Shown in pieces: positions 34,528-47,505 of a stretch of DNA of 64,000 nt. The notes beneath the pieces were generated by a model. That model saw nothing but the letters and a program-made list of their open reading frames with translations. It was not told the origin of the DNA and searched no databases. Both the position numbers and the translations under genes were made by a program. This stretch comes from Puccinellia tenuiflora. Its lineage: Eukaryota; Streptophyta; Magnoliopsida; Poales; Poaceae. Each line of letters starts with the position of its first letter. Position 1 is the stretch's first letter. The DNA lies in NCBI GenBank assembly GCA_012064385.1, contig QRDG01000621.1, positions 682,001 to 746,000 on the forward strand. The letters run 5' to 3'.

Positions 34528-37500
34528 ATGTACCTCTACAGCCTGACGCTGCAGCGGCCGACGGGCGCCGTGTGCGCCGTCATCGGCAGCTTCAGCGGCC
34601 GCGACTCGAAGAAGTCGAACGCCGCGGGGTCCTCCACGCAGGAGATCGCCGTCGCTCGCGGCGGCACGCTCGACCTCCTCCGCCCGGACCCGGAGACGGG
34701 CCGCCTCCGCACGCTCCTCTCCGTCGACGTCTTCGGCTCCATCCGCTCGCTCGCCCAGTTCCGCCTCACGGGGGCCACCAAGGACTACCTCGTCGTCGGC
34801 TCCGACTCCGGCCGCCTCGTCATCCTCGAGTACTCCCCCGACCGCAACCGCTTCGATAAGGTCCACCAGGAGACCTTCGGCAAGTCCGGCTGCCGCCGCA
34901 TCGTGCCCGGCCAGCTCCTCTCCGTCGACCCCAAGGGCCGCGCGCTCTGCATCGCCGCCCTCGAGAAGCAGAAGCTCGTCTACGTCCTCAACCGCGACGC
35001 CTCCGCCCGCCTCACCATCTCCTCCCCTCTCGAGGCGCACAAGTCCCACACGCTCACCTTCGCCCTCACCGCCCTCGACTGCGGATTCGACAACCCTGTC
35101 TTCGGCGCCATCGAGCTTGAGTACGGGGACTCTGACCGTGACCCTACTGGCCAGGCTGCTGGCCAAGCGCAGAAGGTCCTCACCTTCTATGAGCTCGATC
35201 TGGGGCTCAATCATGTTTCACGCAAGGTCTCCGAGCCGATAGACAATGGTGCTAATCTTCTTGTGACAGTGCCTGGTGGCGGTGACGGACCCAGCGGACT
35301 TCTTGTGTGCTGTGACAACTTCGTCCTGTACCGGAACCAGGGCCACCCGGAGGTGAGAGCTGTGATTCCACGCCGTGTTGACCTCCCATCTGAGCGTGGC
35401 GTCCTCATAGTTGCTGCTGCCACGCACAGGCAAAAGAGCTTGTTCTTCTTCTTGCTACAGACTGAGTATGGTGATATATTTAAGGTTGACCTGGAACACA
35501 GTGGTGAAGTTGTTACGGAGCTCAGGATCAAGTATTTTGACACCATACCTGTGGCATCTGCTATCTGCGTTCTGCGGTCAGGTTTCCTCTTTGCTGCTTC
35601 TGAGTTTGGCAACCACGCACTTTACCAATTCCGTGATATTGGCCGGGATGTGGATGTTGAGTCCTCCTCCGCGACACTGATGGAGACAGAGGAGGGGTTC
35701 CAGCCGGTATTCTTCCAACCAAGGGCACTCAAGAACCTCATCCATGTTGATGAGATAGAGAGCCTCATGCCAATCATGGACATGCGGATTGCAAATTTAT
35801 TCGATGAGGAAACACCACAGGTGTACACAGCTTGCGGCCGTGGGTCACGCTCCACTATGCGCATCCTTAGACCTGGCCTTGCCATCAGCGAGATGGCCCG
35901 ATCTATGTTGCCTGCTGAGCCAATTGCTGTTTGGACTGTCAAGAAGAATATCAACGACATGTTTGATGCCTATATTGTTGTGTCCTTCGCTAATGTTACA
36001 CTTGTGCTCTCCATTGGTGAGACTATTGAAGAAGTCAGTGACAGCCAGTTTCTGGACACCACTCACTCACTCGCGGTTTCGCTCCTTGGCGAGGACTCTC
36101 TCATGCAGGTTCACCCGAATGGAATCAGGCATATTAGGGAGGACGGCCGTGTCAATGAGTGGAGGACGCCTGGAAAGAAAACTATCACTAAGGTTGGATC
36201 AAACCGTCTCCAGGTGGTAATTGCCCTCAGTGGCGGAGAACTTATCTATTTTGAGATGGACATGACAGGTCAGCTCATGGAGGTGGAGAAGCAGGACATG
36301 TCTGGTGATGTTGCATGCCTGGCCATTGCGCCGGTTCCTGAGGGGAGGCAAAGGTCCCGTTTTCTCGCAGTTGGCTCCTATGATAATACCATCCGGATAC
36401 TCTCCGTGGACCCCGATGACTGCTTGCAGCCGCTGAGTGTGCAAAGTGTCTCTTCAGCCCCAGAGTCTCTCCTGTTTCTAGAAGTCCAGGCATCAGTTGG
36501 TGGTGAGGATGGTGCAGACTATCCAGCCAACCTCTTCCTTAATGCTGGTTTGCAGAATGGTGTCCTTTTCCGAACCAACGTTGACATGGTCACTGGTCAG
36601 CTATCAGACACACGGTCTCGATTCCTTGGTCTGAGACCTCCGAAGCTGTTTCCCTGCATAGTTAGCCACCGACAAGCAATGCTTTGCCTGTCCAGCCGTC
36701 CCTGGCTTGGCTATATACATCAAGGTCACTTCCTCTTGACACCACTGTCTTGCGATACACTTGAGTCTGCTGCATCATTCTCTTCTGATCAGTGCTCAGA
36801 AGGTGTTGTTGCTGTCGCTGGAGATGCTCTGCGTATTTTCACCATCGAACGTCTGGGAGAGACATTTAATGAGACAGCTATCCCTCTGCGTTACACCCCG
36901 AGGAAATTTGTGATTCTACCAAAAAAGAAATATCTCGCAATCATTGAGAGTGACAAGGGTGCATTTAGCGCAGAACAGCGAGAGGCTGCTAAGAAGGAGT
37001 GCCTTGAGGCTGCAGGTGTGGCAGAAAATGGAAATGGTAATGGGGATCAAATGGAGAATGGGGATGGTCAAGAAGATGGTGCTGAGGAGAGTAACACACT
37101 GCCCGATGAACAGTATGGTTACCCAAAGGCAGAATCAGAGAAGTGGGTTTCCTGCATTAGAATTCTTGATCCAAGGAGCAAGGACACAACTTGTCTGCTG
37201 GAATTGCAGGACAATGAGGCAGCTGTCAGTATTTGCACTGTGAATTTCCATGATAAGGAGTATGGTACTCTTCTGGCTGTTGGTACTACCAAGGGATTAC
37301 AGTTCTGGCCAAAGAGGAGCCTTGCTTTTGGGTTCATCCACATATACAAGTTTGTGAATGAAGGGAGATCACTTGAACTTCTTCACAAGACACAAGTGGA
37401 GGAAGTGCCTCTTTCTTTGTGCCAGTTCCAGGGACGTTTGCTTGCAGGTGTTGGTTCAGTTCTCAGATTATATGATCTTGGGAAGAGAAAGTTGCTCAGA

Positions 37501-39796
37501 AAATGTGAAAACAAGCTTTTCCCGAGGACGATAGTGTCTATTCATACTTACCGTGATAGGATCTATGTCGGTGACATGCAAGAGGTATGCTTTCACTGTC
37601 TATGTGTGCTTATGTAGCTGTCCATTTTACTTGTGCACAACATAAATATTTATTATTTGAACTACAGACCGAACTATAATGTTAATTGTGAGCGAAATGT
37701 TCATGATAATGATATGTCATTTACAGATTGATTTGTCTGTTTTTTAGAGTGTGGAATAGGGGATGGATTATCTGGCATACTTGATGGATAGTGTGGATAC
37801 ACACCATCTATCTTGTCGGCCTTTTTGTTTATTTTGCTTTGAAGAGTTTTTAGCCAGATTTCTCTTTCCTCAAAACAAAAATTACTGCTGGCCTACTCTT
37901 GTGTACGATATCCCTATGCTGTGAATTATCATGTACCTGACTTCATTTCGTGGACGTATTTCTAATTATTGTTTTGTTCTGTGATCTCCATCTCGATGCA
38001 GTCATTTCATTATTGCAAGTACAGACGGGACGAAAACCAGCTATATATCTTCGCTGATGACAGTGTTCCCAGATGGCTAACAGCGGCAAATCACATAGAT
38101 TTCGACACTATGGCAGGAGCCGACAAGTTTGGGAACATATATTTTGCTCGTCTTCCCCAGGATCTCTCAGATGAGATTGAAGAAGACCCAACTGGAGGCA
38201 AGATTAAATGGGAGCAAGGGAAGTTAAATGGTGCTCCGAACAAAGTGGAGGAGATTGTGCAGTTTCATGTTGGTGATGTTGTGACATGTTTGCAGAAGGC
38301 CTCTTTAATACCTGGTGGAGGTGAATGTCTTATTTATGGGACTGTAATGGGTAGTGTGGGAGCACTGCTTGCGTTCACCTCCAGGGAAGATGTTGACTTC
38401 TTCTCTCACTTGGAGATGCATCTCCGCCAGGAGCATCCACCATTGTGTGGAAGAGATCACATGGCCTACAGATCTGCTTATTTTCCAGTGAAGGTAAATA
38501 CTATGTTTTTTGTTCTATTTATCATGTCATCACATCTTTTCTGTTCGTAGTAATTCAGGTTTCGTTAATGGTGTTGGTCTTTCAAGAATAATCATGAAAA
38601 AAATGAAAAAAATCTCCATAGTCACTTTGCCTGATAATGGAGGTGTTTGTGAGTCTGTACAAATTGTGTGAGAACAAACTTGCTGTTGTCAATTGTGGCT
38701 GTATCATCCTGAATATAATCATGTTCAGCAAGCAAACATGTATTAGGTAGTATGCCCACTGATATGCAAGTAATAAACTGTTCGGTTGTAGAATCACAGT
38801 ATAAATAACTGATCATGGTATGAAATATTTTGTTTATCAAGAACTATAAGAAGAAAACCTGAACCAGCCATTTCATGCAGAGTCACTCAAGGGTCAGTAA
38901 TATTAATATTACCAACATGTTACCACTTCATAGGATAGAACATCAAATTATGTACCATGTCATTTGAACTGAAATGTAAACGCAGTTTAGCTCCATCTTC
39001 TGTGGGAAAATAAAATTTAGTGTTGAGAATTGTGAGTGCATCATCCGAAATATAGGCACACTTTTTATTAGGTACAACCGAACAGTTTATTACTTGCATA
39101 TCAGTGGGCATACTACCAGCCATTTCATGCAGAGTCACTCAAGGGTCAGTAATATTAATATTACCAACATGTTACCACTTCATAGGATAGAACATCAAAT
39201 TATGTACCATGTCATTTGAACTGAAATGTAAATGCAGTTTAGCTCCATCTTCTGTGGGAAAATAAAATTTAGTGTTGAGAATTGTGAGTGCATCATCCGA
39301 AATATAGGCACACTTTTTATTAGGTACTCAGTATATGCCAGCCAATATGCAAGTATAAACTGTTCAGTAATAATATGAATAGTTGATCATAAGATGGCTG
39401 GTTATTTTGAAGCAAGAACTAATAAAAGGAAACCTTAAGAGTCTTAGCGGACCAGTTCAATAATCACCATTAACTCATATCATGTTGCCACTTCATAACA
39501 TAGATCCACAGAGCATCTAATCTGTGATTCGCTAGCAACCATTGTATTTCTGTTGGTGCATCAAATTATTATGCTTTGATTTTCAACTGAAGTGCAAAAT
39601 CAGTTTTTAAGGTCACTATTTTCTGTTTTATGCTGAAGCATTTTGTTGTTTATTACAGGATGTGATTGATGGCGATCTCTGCGAGCAGTTTCCATCCCTC
39701 CCAGCTGACATGCAGAGGAAGATTGCTGATGAGCTCGACCGAACTCCAGGTGAAATCCTGAAGAAGCTGGAAGACATCAGGAACAAAATCATCTAG
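34528..39796 (+). CDS. SF3B3: Splicing factor 3B subunit 3 (SF3b130/RSE1), three exons, intact
   Basis: SF3B3 is a core scaffold of the SF3b complex in U2 snRNP, which recognises the intron branch site in the nucleus. Exon 1 is 34528-37584 (1019 codons), exon 2 is 38002-38493 (164 codons) and exon 3 is 39659-39796 (45 codons plus TAG), total 1228 residues against about 1215 for plant and animal homologues. Donors are CAAGAG/GTATGC and GTGAAG/GTAAAT; acceptors are GATGCAG/TCATTT and TTACAG/GATGTG; both introns are phase 0. Recognised blocks include MYLYSLTLQRPTGAV at the start, SGCRRIVPGQLLSVDPKGRA in the N-terminal beta-propeller (MMS1_N type), and RRDENQLYIFADDSVPRWL and MAGADKFGNIYFARLP in the CPSF_A-type C-terminal propeller. 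The insert at ~845-872 (N, G, D, E rich) is a variable loop. No stop or frameshift was seen. Confidence 0.97.
38750..39440. repeat. Duplication with inverted spacer inside SF3B3 intron 2
   Basis: Bases 38863-39075 recur at 39115-39327 (213 bp, period 252), almost identical. The 39-45 bp between the copies (about 39072-39116) are the reverse complement of about 38748-38792. The flanks (38750-38870 and 39322-39440) also share older, diverged similarity in direct orientation. The splice sites of the intron are untouched. Confidence 0.85.
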
Positions 39797-40345
39797 TGTC
39801 GTGGAGTAGCACGAACGGACCTGACAGTGGAATGCAACTGTGACGTCCTCATTGCTGTAAAATCTGAATCTCCCTCCATCCAATACAGCTGCTGTGCTGG
39901 CTTATGGCACGACACAGCGTTCCAGATTTCTCGAGTCAAGCCGAGTGGACGGCCCCGCATTCCCTAGTCGCCGGATCTATAGGACCGTTGACGTTGTTAA
40001 CACTGGCCCAGTTTGCCTTGTAGATTCAAGCGAGAAGAGAGAATCATATGGCTGCACCAGGGTGGCTCTTTGTACCTGTTAGAACGACTGTTGAAGTTAT
40101 TTGTCCTGATGTAACTGAATTTGCTTGATACTGAGGGGTTAACGCGGCGGTATGCAGCGGCTTCTTTCCTCACCATAGAACGTTTCACGTGACTCGAGTA
40201 GAGGGTGTTGGTGTTATTCATTTTGGATGCCTGTGTTGCTCATGGAATCCTTGGCTACAATTGTTATTCATCTTGCTTTATAATTGTTTCCCCTTTCAAT
40301 ATCGCTTGGCTAGTTAACCTGGTGCTGCTCCATTTGAGTTCACTG
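39797..40345 (+). other. 3' flank of SF3B3
   Basis: Probable 3' UTR and downstream region. No other gene is seen and no single poly(A) signal stands out. Confidence 0.4.
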
Positions 40346-41325
40346 GAGCCATCTTCAACAGTTGCGCTATATATGCCGTACGCACAAAAAACCGCCACTT
40401 AACCACGCGCGGGGCAAAAACCGGCGTCCCAGCAGCCGCGCTATAATCCCGTGTGCAACCGGCGCCCCAGCAGCCGCGCTATAATCCCGTGCGCGGTAAA
40501 AAGGGCCAGCGCGCTGGGAAAAGATGCATCGCGCGTGGTGTATTTGGTGCGTCCGCTGGAATCCCAAAACTTGCGCGTGAACCGCCGGATCTGAAAGTTC
40601 CAAACGCCCGCGCCGCCGCCCGCAGCTCTCCCCCTTCTCCCCCGGCCACCCATCTCCCGCGCCGCCGCTCCAATACCTGCCGCCGGTGCGTGCCCCGCTT
40701 CTCCCCAGCGCGCCGCCGCTTCAAATGGACGCGCGCGGGCCGCCGCCGCGGTGGATCTGACGTTGCCGGATCATCGACGCGCCCGGGCCGCCGCCGCTGC
40801 TTCGGCCGCCTTTCCCCTCTCCGCCGACCTCCAGCGCGCTGGGAATAGCCGCCGCTGCTTCGTCCGCCTTTCCCCTTGCCGCCGCTCCTCCGCGCCCCCA
40901 AGGTGTTTGACAAAACACTTGCAAGGTACAAAATTGTCAAGCTCTCCATAGATAAATTTGATGCATGTGCGTAGTTTTAAATTACTTTAAATTCGTGTAT
41001 TATTGACTATTTGTTGTATTTATTTATTAACTATTTGTTGTATTCAACATAAATTATTTATTTGAGTTGTAATAATAATTAAACTATTTATTGTTGATTT
41101 ATTTTGTGTGTGTTTGATCTTTTTGGTTCTATATTTGAGTGCCAAATGTTGTTCGTGCTGGGCACGCGCTGCATTTTAGCGCGCCTGGTGAAGTGCTACT
41201 GCGGCACGCAATAGTTTATCGTTTCTGGAAAACCACTTCTCTTCCCGCGCGCGCTAAAACACTATTTCGGCGCGATATACTTATCTTAGTGCGCCGCCAG
41301 ATCGCGCGCCTATTGGAGATGCTCT
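40346..41325. mobile_element. GC-rich insertion with short inverted termini
   Basis: The left edge GAGCCATCTTCAACAG and the complement of the right edge GAGCATCTCCAATAG are imperfect inverted repeats; GCGC-rich DNA lies inside both. A 38-bp unit (AACCGGCG...CTATAATCCCGTG) is present twice in tandem at 40419-40494. The block at 40600-40900 is CG-rich low-complexity with long but meaningless open frames on both strands. No target duplication was confirmed, so the superfamily is open. Confidence 0.4.
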
Positions 41326-42006
41326 TAAGACTTAAGTTGTGATTTGAAAAAATTGTACTCCATCTGGCGGTGAAGACTTTCCTTGGATTTAATTCTCCTT
41401 TCCATTAAGAATGACATTTTCTTCATGTCGAGGTGGAGCAAGGAAGGCTTGTTCTCGTGAGTCTGGTCCATATGATCTATATTTTTTGGGGTTGTTCTAG
41501 GTTATTTTTTGTTTTATGGGGTTGTTCTATACTTTTTGGGTATTTATGAATCTTAGATGTGATTTCTACAAAAAATAATTAGACATCCGCGCAAAATTCG
41601 CCGTTGATCGGCCTTCCCCGACTTCTTTGCCAACTTCTTCATTGTCACAATGAACCCGCAAAGCTCCTAGACATCTCGTCCTCGACTGTCTCTTCATCGA
41701 TCAACCTCCCGAACACATACGTGCTCCGGTGTCTGCCATTGACGCCAGCGACCAAGCTCAGATCGTCCCCGACCTCCCCTGGCTGCGCCATCGCCCTCTA
41801 CTGAGCCTCCTTCTCCCTCCTTTTCTCTCCTATTGCTCCTCGCTCACTCTCGAGATCCTGACCCGTGCACAGGTTACACACCTTCCGTGTCACGCGCCAT
41901 GGCCCCTGGCCGCCCATTTTGTTGTCTTACCACCGCACACATAACACATCACAAACACAATCTTGGCCCGTCGGGAGTGCTAGCTTCCGGTCACATGTAG
42001 GTACAG
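41326..42006. other. No gene seen
   Basis: Intergenic sequence; the short frames at 41604-41944 have no recognisable motif. Confidence 0.4.
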
Positions 42007-43316
42007 TGAAAGGATCGTATGGGCACCTAGAGGGGGGGTGAATAGGTGCTACACCAATTTTTAATTCTTTTTTGATTTTAGGCTTAACACAAAGGTAAAT
42101 TATCTAGATATGCAACTATGGTGAATTTACCTATATGAAAAGCAAATTAGAACAACTAGGCAATTGACGATACAAGTAACGACAACTAAGGGAAAGAGAT
42201 AACCGAAAGCGGAAGCACGCGGAGACAAAGATGTATTCCCGAGTTCCTCCTTGTTAAGTGAGTTCGTCTCGTTGGAGGGGTGTGAGCTCGCCACAAGAGG
42301 CCTACTCAAGATGCCACAAAGGCCTCACCCTATTCTCCGATGAACCGCACCCAAGGGATTGGTTCACCTTCCACTATCGGAATCCTTCAAGGCGGAATCC
42401 GGAGCCCTTACAAGGTTCTTGGGGCACACACCCACAACTGAATTGGGGGCTCCCAAATCAACAACACTGCCATAAATACAACAACAAGTGAGCAAAAGAA
42501 TCTAGGGTAACACAATGCTAACTCTAGAAACAAGATCCCTCAAGACAATGAGGGGGGAATGGAAAACTGCTCGGTGAAGATGTAGATCAGGGCCTTATCC
42601 TTCAATCCTCCAAAGATCGACGAATTTGAGTGGAGGGATTGAGAGATCTATGGAATTTGAGCTTTGAGCTTTTGGGGCATTAATGGAGGAGAGAGAATTC
42701 AAAAGCTAGTCCTCCCAAGGTAGGTGAAGGAGCATTTATACTCCTTCACGAAATTCTGGCCGTTGGAGCGCCGCTTCAACCCGCAGCGCCGGAAGTACCG
42801 CCAGGAGGGCCGGTACTTCCGGTCCTCACTTGTTCTTCATGTCAACGGTCTTCTCAGGGATCCTCTTTCCTGCATGAGCGGAAGTACCGCTGGTCGCGTC
42901 GGTAGTTCCGGTTTAGCGGTAGTACCAGTGTTACTTCCGGTGCAACTTCCGGAAAAGATACAGAAGCTCATTTTCGTAAGCGGCACTAGTTCCGGAAGTA
43001 GCCAGCGGTAGTACCGCTGAGCTGACCGGTACTTCCGGTTAACCAGAAGTTCCGGTGCTACTTCCGGTGCAACTTCCGGGGCATTTCCAGAAGAGAAATT
43101 CCATAAGCGGAACAACCACCGGAAGTGCCACCGGAAGTGATTAGCGGTAGTACCGCTGACGTTACCGGTACTTCCGGTAAACACAAAAACCACCATCTTG
43201 AACATCTTTTCGCGATGACTCTTTTGGATTTCCTGCACAGTTGAGATTCAACATTAGAGCACTTAGTTGTATTTTTGTCAACATCAAAACTCATGGGGAT
43301 GGCACATGTTCTTTCA
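42007..43316 (-). repeat. 3' LTR of the Sirevirus-type element
   Basis: 1310 bp from TGAAAGGATCG to GTTCTTTCA, with TGAAAG/CTTTCA inverted ends. The first ~700 bp match the other LTR well. 42770-43190 is packed with palindrome-like pieces such as ACCGGTACTTCCGGT and AGCGGTAGTACCGCT. Confidence 0.85.
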
Positions 43317-43334
43317 ATCTCCCCCTTTTTGGTG
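43317..43334 (-). other. Polypurine tract next to the 3' LTR
   Basis: On the minus strand it reads CACCAAAAAGGGGGAGAT, abutting the LTR. Similar tracts lie at about 43390-43414, 43650-43664 and 46184-46198, all on the minus strand. Confidence 0.75.
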
Positions 43335-43712
43335 TTGACGACAATACAACTAATTAGCATAGTTGGTTTCAAAAAGATAAACGGGCTCCCCTAAAGGAGC
43401 TCCCCCTATCTTTTGGAAACCTTGCACGTATATAAGACAAGATAGATAGCTAGCATAGATATGACAAGATAGATAGCTAGCCATATGGAAATGAACGATA
43501 ACAAACGATTACATGCTCACATCATGCATAGAGTTTAAAGTGCAATACAACTAAAGGTTCAACTTGGGACACGATATAAGAAAGACAATGGAAAATGGCA
43601 AACTCGTGTCCCACCCATGCAAATCCCGTAGGCTAAAACTATGCTAACACTTCTCCCCCTTTGGCGTCAAGACACCAAAAAGGGAGGAGCGACACTAAGC
43701 GTCCCAAGAGGA

Positions 43713-45059
43713 TCACTCCTCCTCCTCCTCCTCCTCCTCATCCTCATCGGACCAAGAAACACGGCCCTTGGCGAGCCACGACTCCTTGTCGGTGATGTCT
43801 TCCTCAGAGCCTTCAGAAACCAGTATCTCAAGCTTGCGCATAATTTGCTTTTGGCGGTAGCGGTTCTTCTTCTCTTCCACATGGGCCACATACATGCGGT
43901 CATCCACCAAACAAAACGAATCACGGATCTTGAGCTTGATCTTCTGGAACCATCCCGGTTCCTCAACTGGAGCAGCAGCCACCTTCTTGCCCTTGCCAAC
44001 AGTGCGGTCCTTAGGGAGGATATGATTCTTCTTGCGGAGTTTCTTCTCAAGATGCACAACCAAAGGCACCGAATGGTCAAGGCGCTCATGATTGTGAGTA
44101 TAAGCCCACTTACCAACAATGAGCTTCATGATGTAAGGAGCATAGATGGGAACCCTCTTTTCAGCAATAGCAAGCCATAGCTCCTCAAATAACGTTCATC
44201 ACATCCAGCTTCTCACCGGACCCCTTCCTCAAGTGACACTGAAGAAGCAAATCAATCAAGTAACCATGCACTTGATCCCAGTTACCTACACGTGGTGCAA
44301 GGGTCTCCCTGAAGACACTGAACATAATCTCATAGGTAGGGAGGAGATCCTCAGTCTGACCGGGGGTACCACCTTCCATAGTGATGGGAAGGAGTACATC
44401 CCTGCCACTAGCACGGCCTACATGATGCACCGTCCACCCATTGGAGCCTTGGACACGTGGGTATCCCAACAGAGCACAAAAATCTGACCACCGACACTCC
44501 ACATGCTCATCCTTGATCATCCAGTGCAGCTTGGCATTGCTCTCATTCCCCATATGAACTGTGGCATAAAACTGCGCAATAAGCTCCTCATTATAGTCTT
44601 GGTGCTCTGTCATGATCTTGATCAGCCCGAACTCTTCACACATGCTATATGCTTCGGCAAAGTACGCTTGATACTTGGGGGAGGTCATGTGAGGGATATT
44701 GAGGCGATGTTGGAGAACCACCGCATTCCTTTGCCCCGAGTAAATCTGATTGTAGACGGTCTCTTGATCATTTGTGTAAAACCGGGGATCCAAAACATTG
44801 TCTTGGCGAGGAATAAGATAGGGGTTCTTATCCCGGTACTCACGATACTGTTTGTCAGGCATCTTGGCAAAAGACACAGCTTTTGGCTTCTTAGCAACTG
44901 TCTTCTTGATTGTCCCACTAGAGCTGGCAGCACCTTTCTTCTTCTCTAGATTGATCTGACGGGCTGACTTGGTTTGCGGCATCACCTCGGACTCTTCCTC
45001 AATGTCATCCTCAACGGTGCGCTGCTTCTTGCGGGCTGAGGAGGAGAAACCTGAGAAGT
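43713..45059 (-). pseudogene. Extra ORF in envelope-like position (putative plant transposon protein domain), one frameshift
   Basis: The frame 44185-44985 extends upstream without a stop to about 45085 and continues after a one- or two-base slip near 44180-44187 as 43713-44129, so about 430 residues were once encoded. The N-terminal part has a basic/acidic stretch (ARKKQRTVEDDIEEE). The central part holds RFYTNDQETVYNQIY, EEFGLIKIMTEHQDYNEELI, AQFYATVHMGNE and WSDFCALLGYPRVQ, which I associate with the grass 'putative plant transposon protein' domain. The C-terminus ends in a glutamate run. No signal peptide or membrane segment is seen, so it does not look like an envelope. Acceptor-like sites (TTTCCTAG, CTTCTCAG) at about 45086 and 45059 suggest it was read from a spliced RNA. 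Confidence 0.6.
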
Positions 45060-45085
45060 AAGCACAAGGATAGGGAGGGAACTAG

Positions 45086-46255
45086 GAAAGACAATAAATT
45101 CACAATAAAACAACGTAGTTATCAAGAGTAGTTAGGCCGTGTGAATCTTGAGAACACCAATAGTACCGAGGGAAACCCCGGTGACACCCCACGGCACACC
45201 CAAGCACATGAGCCCAAGAGTGATGAGGAACTAGGGTTTCACTAGGTACTAGAGATTCCTCCAAGATCTACATGAGAAACCTACTCTAGACAACTAACAA
45301 CATCTAGTACCGGTCCAAAACATACTCCAAACGAGATTGAACTTAAGCAATCGTGCATCTAGGGCTTGCCCTACATCACATCTAGATTCAAATTAATGAA
45401 GCCTAGAATGAGCGTGAGAGAGGAAAAATACTGGATGCCATGGAGGAGGATGTCGAGGGGAACGATTCCCACGGACCAGATCTGATGGAGGGGCACCAGA
45501 GGGATGGCAAGAGACCCCACGGGTGGCCGGCGGCTGCAGGAGGAGAGAGGTTAGGGCAGGGGCGCGGGAGGAAGAAGAGGAAGTTAGGTTTCTTCCCCTC
45601 CCGGCCCGTGACTTAAGTCGCTCAACCCCGCCTCACCGAAAGTACCGGTAACCGGGCTGGTACTTCCCCCCGCGCGGGATTTTCAGACGGGGAACCCGCT
45701 GGAATTTCCGCGAGACCGGAAGTACCGGTACCCCGGCCGGTAGTACCGCTCCAGATAGAAAGAACTAGATGTTTTGTTTTAGAGGGAATTTAGAGTTTTA
45801 GATATGGAATGGCTTTTAGGAAAGAGATGGGGATTAGGATGAGAGATCAAACTGCCATAATATGGTACTACACTCACATTTGCAAGATGCAAAAATAAAA
45901 AGGCCAAGCATGAGTGTTTTTCCATCGCACGCACATAGTGACACATATATGTCTAGAAAAACCACATAAACACCAAGTAAGAAGCAACTCCTCATCGAGG
46001 AGGTCGGTGGCCTAGGCCACCATATATGAGTAAGGAGAGTGAGACACCGCGAAGATGTATCTTGGGTTCTCACTCAAAACTCATCATTTAAGCTCACAAT
46101 TCATGAAATTGAATATAGAGTAGACAAATGAAATCATTAATATAGGCATCATGGGGGGAGGGAGAGCCCAATAGTTAGGACAACACTCCCCCTAAATCCA
46201 TGCCTACACCTAAACCAAGATAGAAGTTGAAACTATAGGTGTGTATGCAAGATGG
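45086..46255 (-). other. Spacer between RNase H and the extra ORF
   Basis: Holds a purine tract (46184-46198), more CCGGTA/CCGGAA palindromic pieces (45636-45752), and a stretch at 45420-45600 that reads on the minus strand like a plant leader (CT-rich, ATG at about 45442). It may have been the first exon of the extra ORF transcript. No long frame was found. Confidence 0.4.
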
Positions 46256-47504
46256 TCAAGCCAAGCTCCTTGAATCCACGATATTTAGCTCATTCCTCAA
46301 ATAAGTGAATCTTGCTTCATCAAGTGGCTTCGTGAAAATATCGGCAAGTTGGTCTTTGGTTGGCACATAGGCTAGCTCAATGTCTCCACGGGCAACATGA
46401 TCCCGAATGAAATGATGACGAATCTCAATGTGCTTGGTTCTTGAGTGTTGCACCGGGTTGTAAGCGATCTTGATAGCACTTTCATTGTCACACAAAAGAG
46501 GCACTTTGTCACAAATGATACCGTATTCCTTTAAAGTTTGCCTCATCCATAACAATTGAGTGCAAGCACTAGCGGCGGCCACATACTCGGCTTCGGCGGT
46601 GGAGAGAGAAATACAATTTTGCTTCTTAGAAGACCAACTCACCAAGGACCTACCAATGAATTGGCAAGCCCCGGAAGTTGATTTCCTATCATCTTGATCA
46701 CCGGCCCAATCTGAATCCGTGAACCCATGAAGAGTGAAAGATGAATCCCTTGGGTAACACAAACCAAACCTTGGGGTATGAACCAAATATCGTAGGATTC
46801 TTTTGACCGCCAACATGTGGCTTTCCTTAGGAGCCGCTTGATACCTTGCACACACACCTACACTCAACACAATATCGGGTCTAGATGCACAAAGGTAAAG
46901 CAACGAACCTATCATGGAGCGGTAGAGCTTTTGATCCACATCTATACCCTTTGGGTTAAGTTGTAGATGACATTTGGTATCCATAGGTGTCTTCTTCTCC
47001 TTAGCATCGGCCATATTAAACCTCTTGAGCATGTCTTGAATATACTTTGCTTGGCTAATGAAAGTCCCTCCTCTCAATTGCTTGATCTCAAATCCAAGGA
47101 AGAACTTCAACTCGGCCATCATAGACATCTCAAACCTATCGGTCATAAGCTTTGAAAATTCATCATTAAAAGCTTTGTTAGATGAGCCAAAAATAATATC
47201 ATCAACATATAGTTGGCATACGAAAAGCTCCCCTTTAACCCTCTTAGTAAAAAGAGTGGGATCAATTTGCCCAACTTCAATCCACGGTCTAACAATAACT
47301 CTCTAAGGTGCTCATACCACGCACGTGGTGCTTGCTTAAGTCCATAGAGCGCCTTATCAAGCTTGTAGACCTGGTTAGGAAAGTTGGGGTCCTCGAACCC
47401 CGGGGGTTTCTTAACGAACACCAACTCTTTTAAGGGACCATTAAGATAGGCACTTTTAACATCCATTTGTTGCAATTTAAAGTTATAACGGGATGCATAA
47501 GCAA
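46256..47504 (-). pseudogene. Copia reverse transcriptase/RNase H, copy 1
   Basis: RT copies the RNA and RNase H degrades it. 46256-47146 is an intact C-terminal frame of 296 codons with LKFFLGFEI, KYIQDMLKRFNM, YRSMIGSLLYLCASRPDI, DSDWAGDQDDRKSTSG, SLSTAEAEYVA, CDNESAI and HIEIRHHFIRD. The upstream RT part (47143-47504) has VKSAYLNGPLKE and YGLKQAPRAWYEHLRE, but a missing T near 47280 moves the active-site YVDD region out of frame. Ends at the unknown base 47505. Nearly duplicated by 47506-48602. Confidence 0.85.
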
Positions 47505-47505
47505 N
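47505..47505. other. Undetermined base (N) at a copy junction
   Basis: The only N seen in the window. It lies exactly between the end of copy 1 and the start of copy 2 of the RT segment. Confidence 0.95.

Noticed and set aside
34375..35214. 279-codon frame on the minus strand over the start of SF3B3
   Set aside because: It is the antisense shadow of a GC-rich exon; the plus strand encodes a well-conserved protein.
40453..40949. 131- and 156-codon frames on opposite strands
   Set aside because: CG-rich low-complexity sequence within a transposon-like insertion; compositionally driven, no family resemblance.
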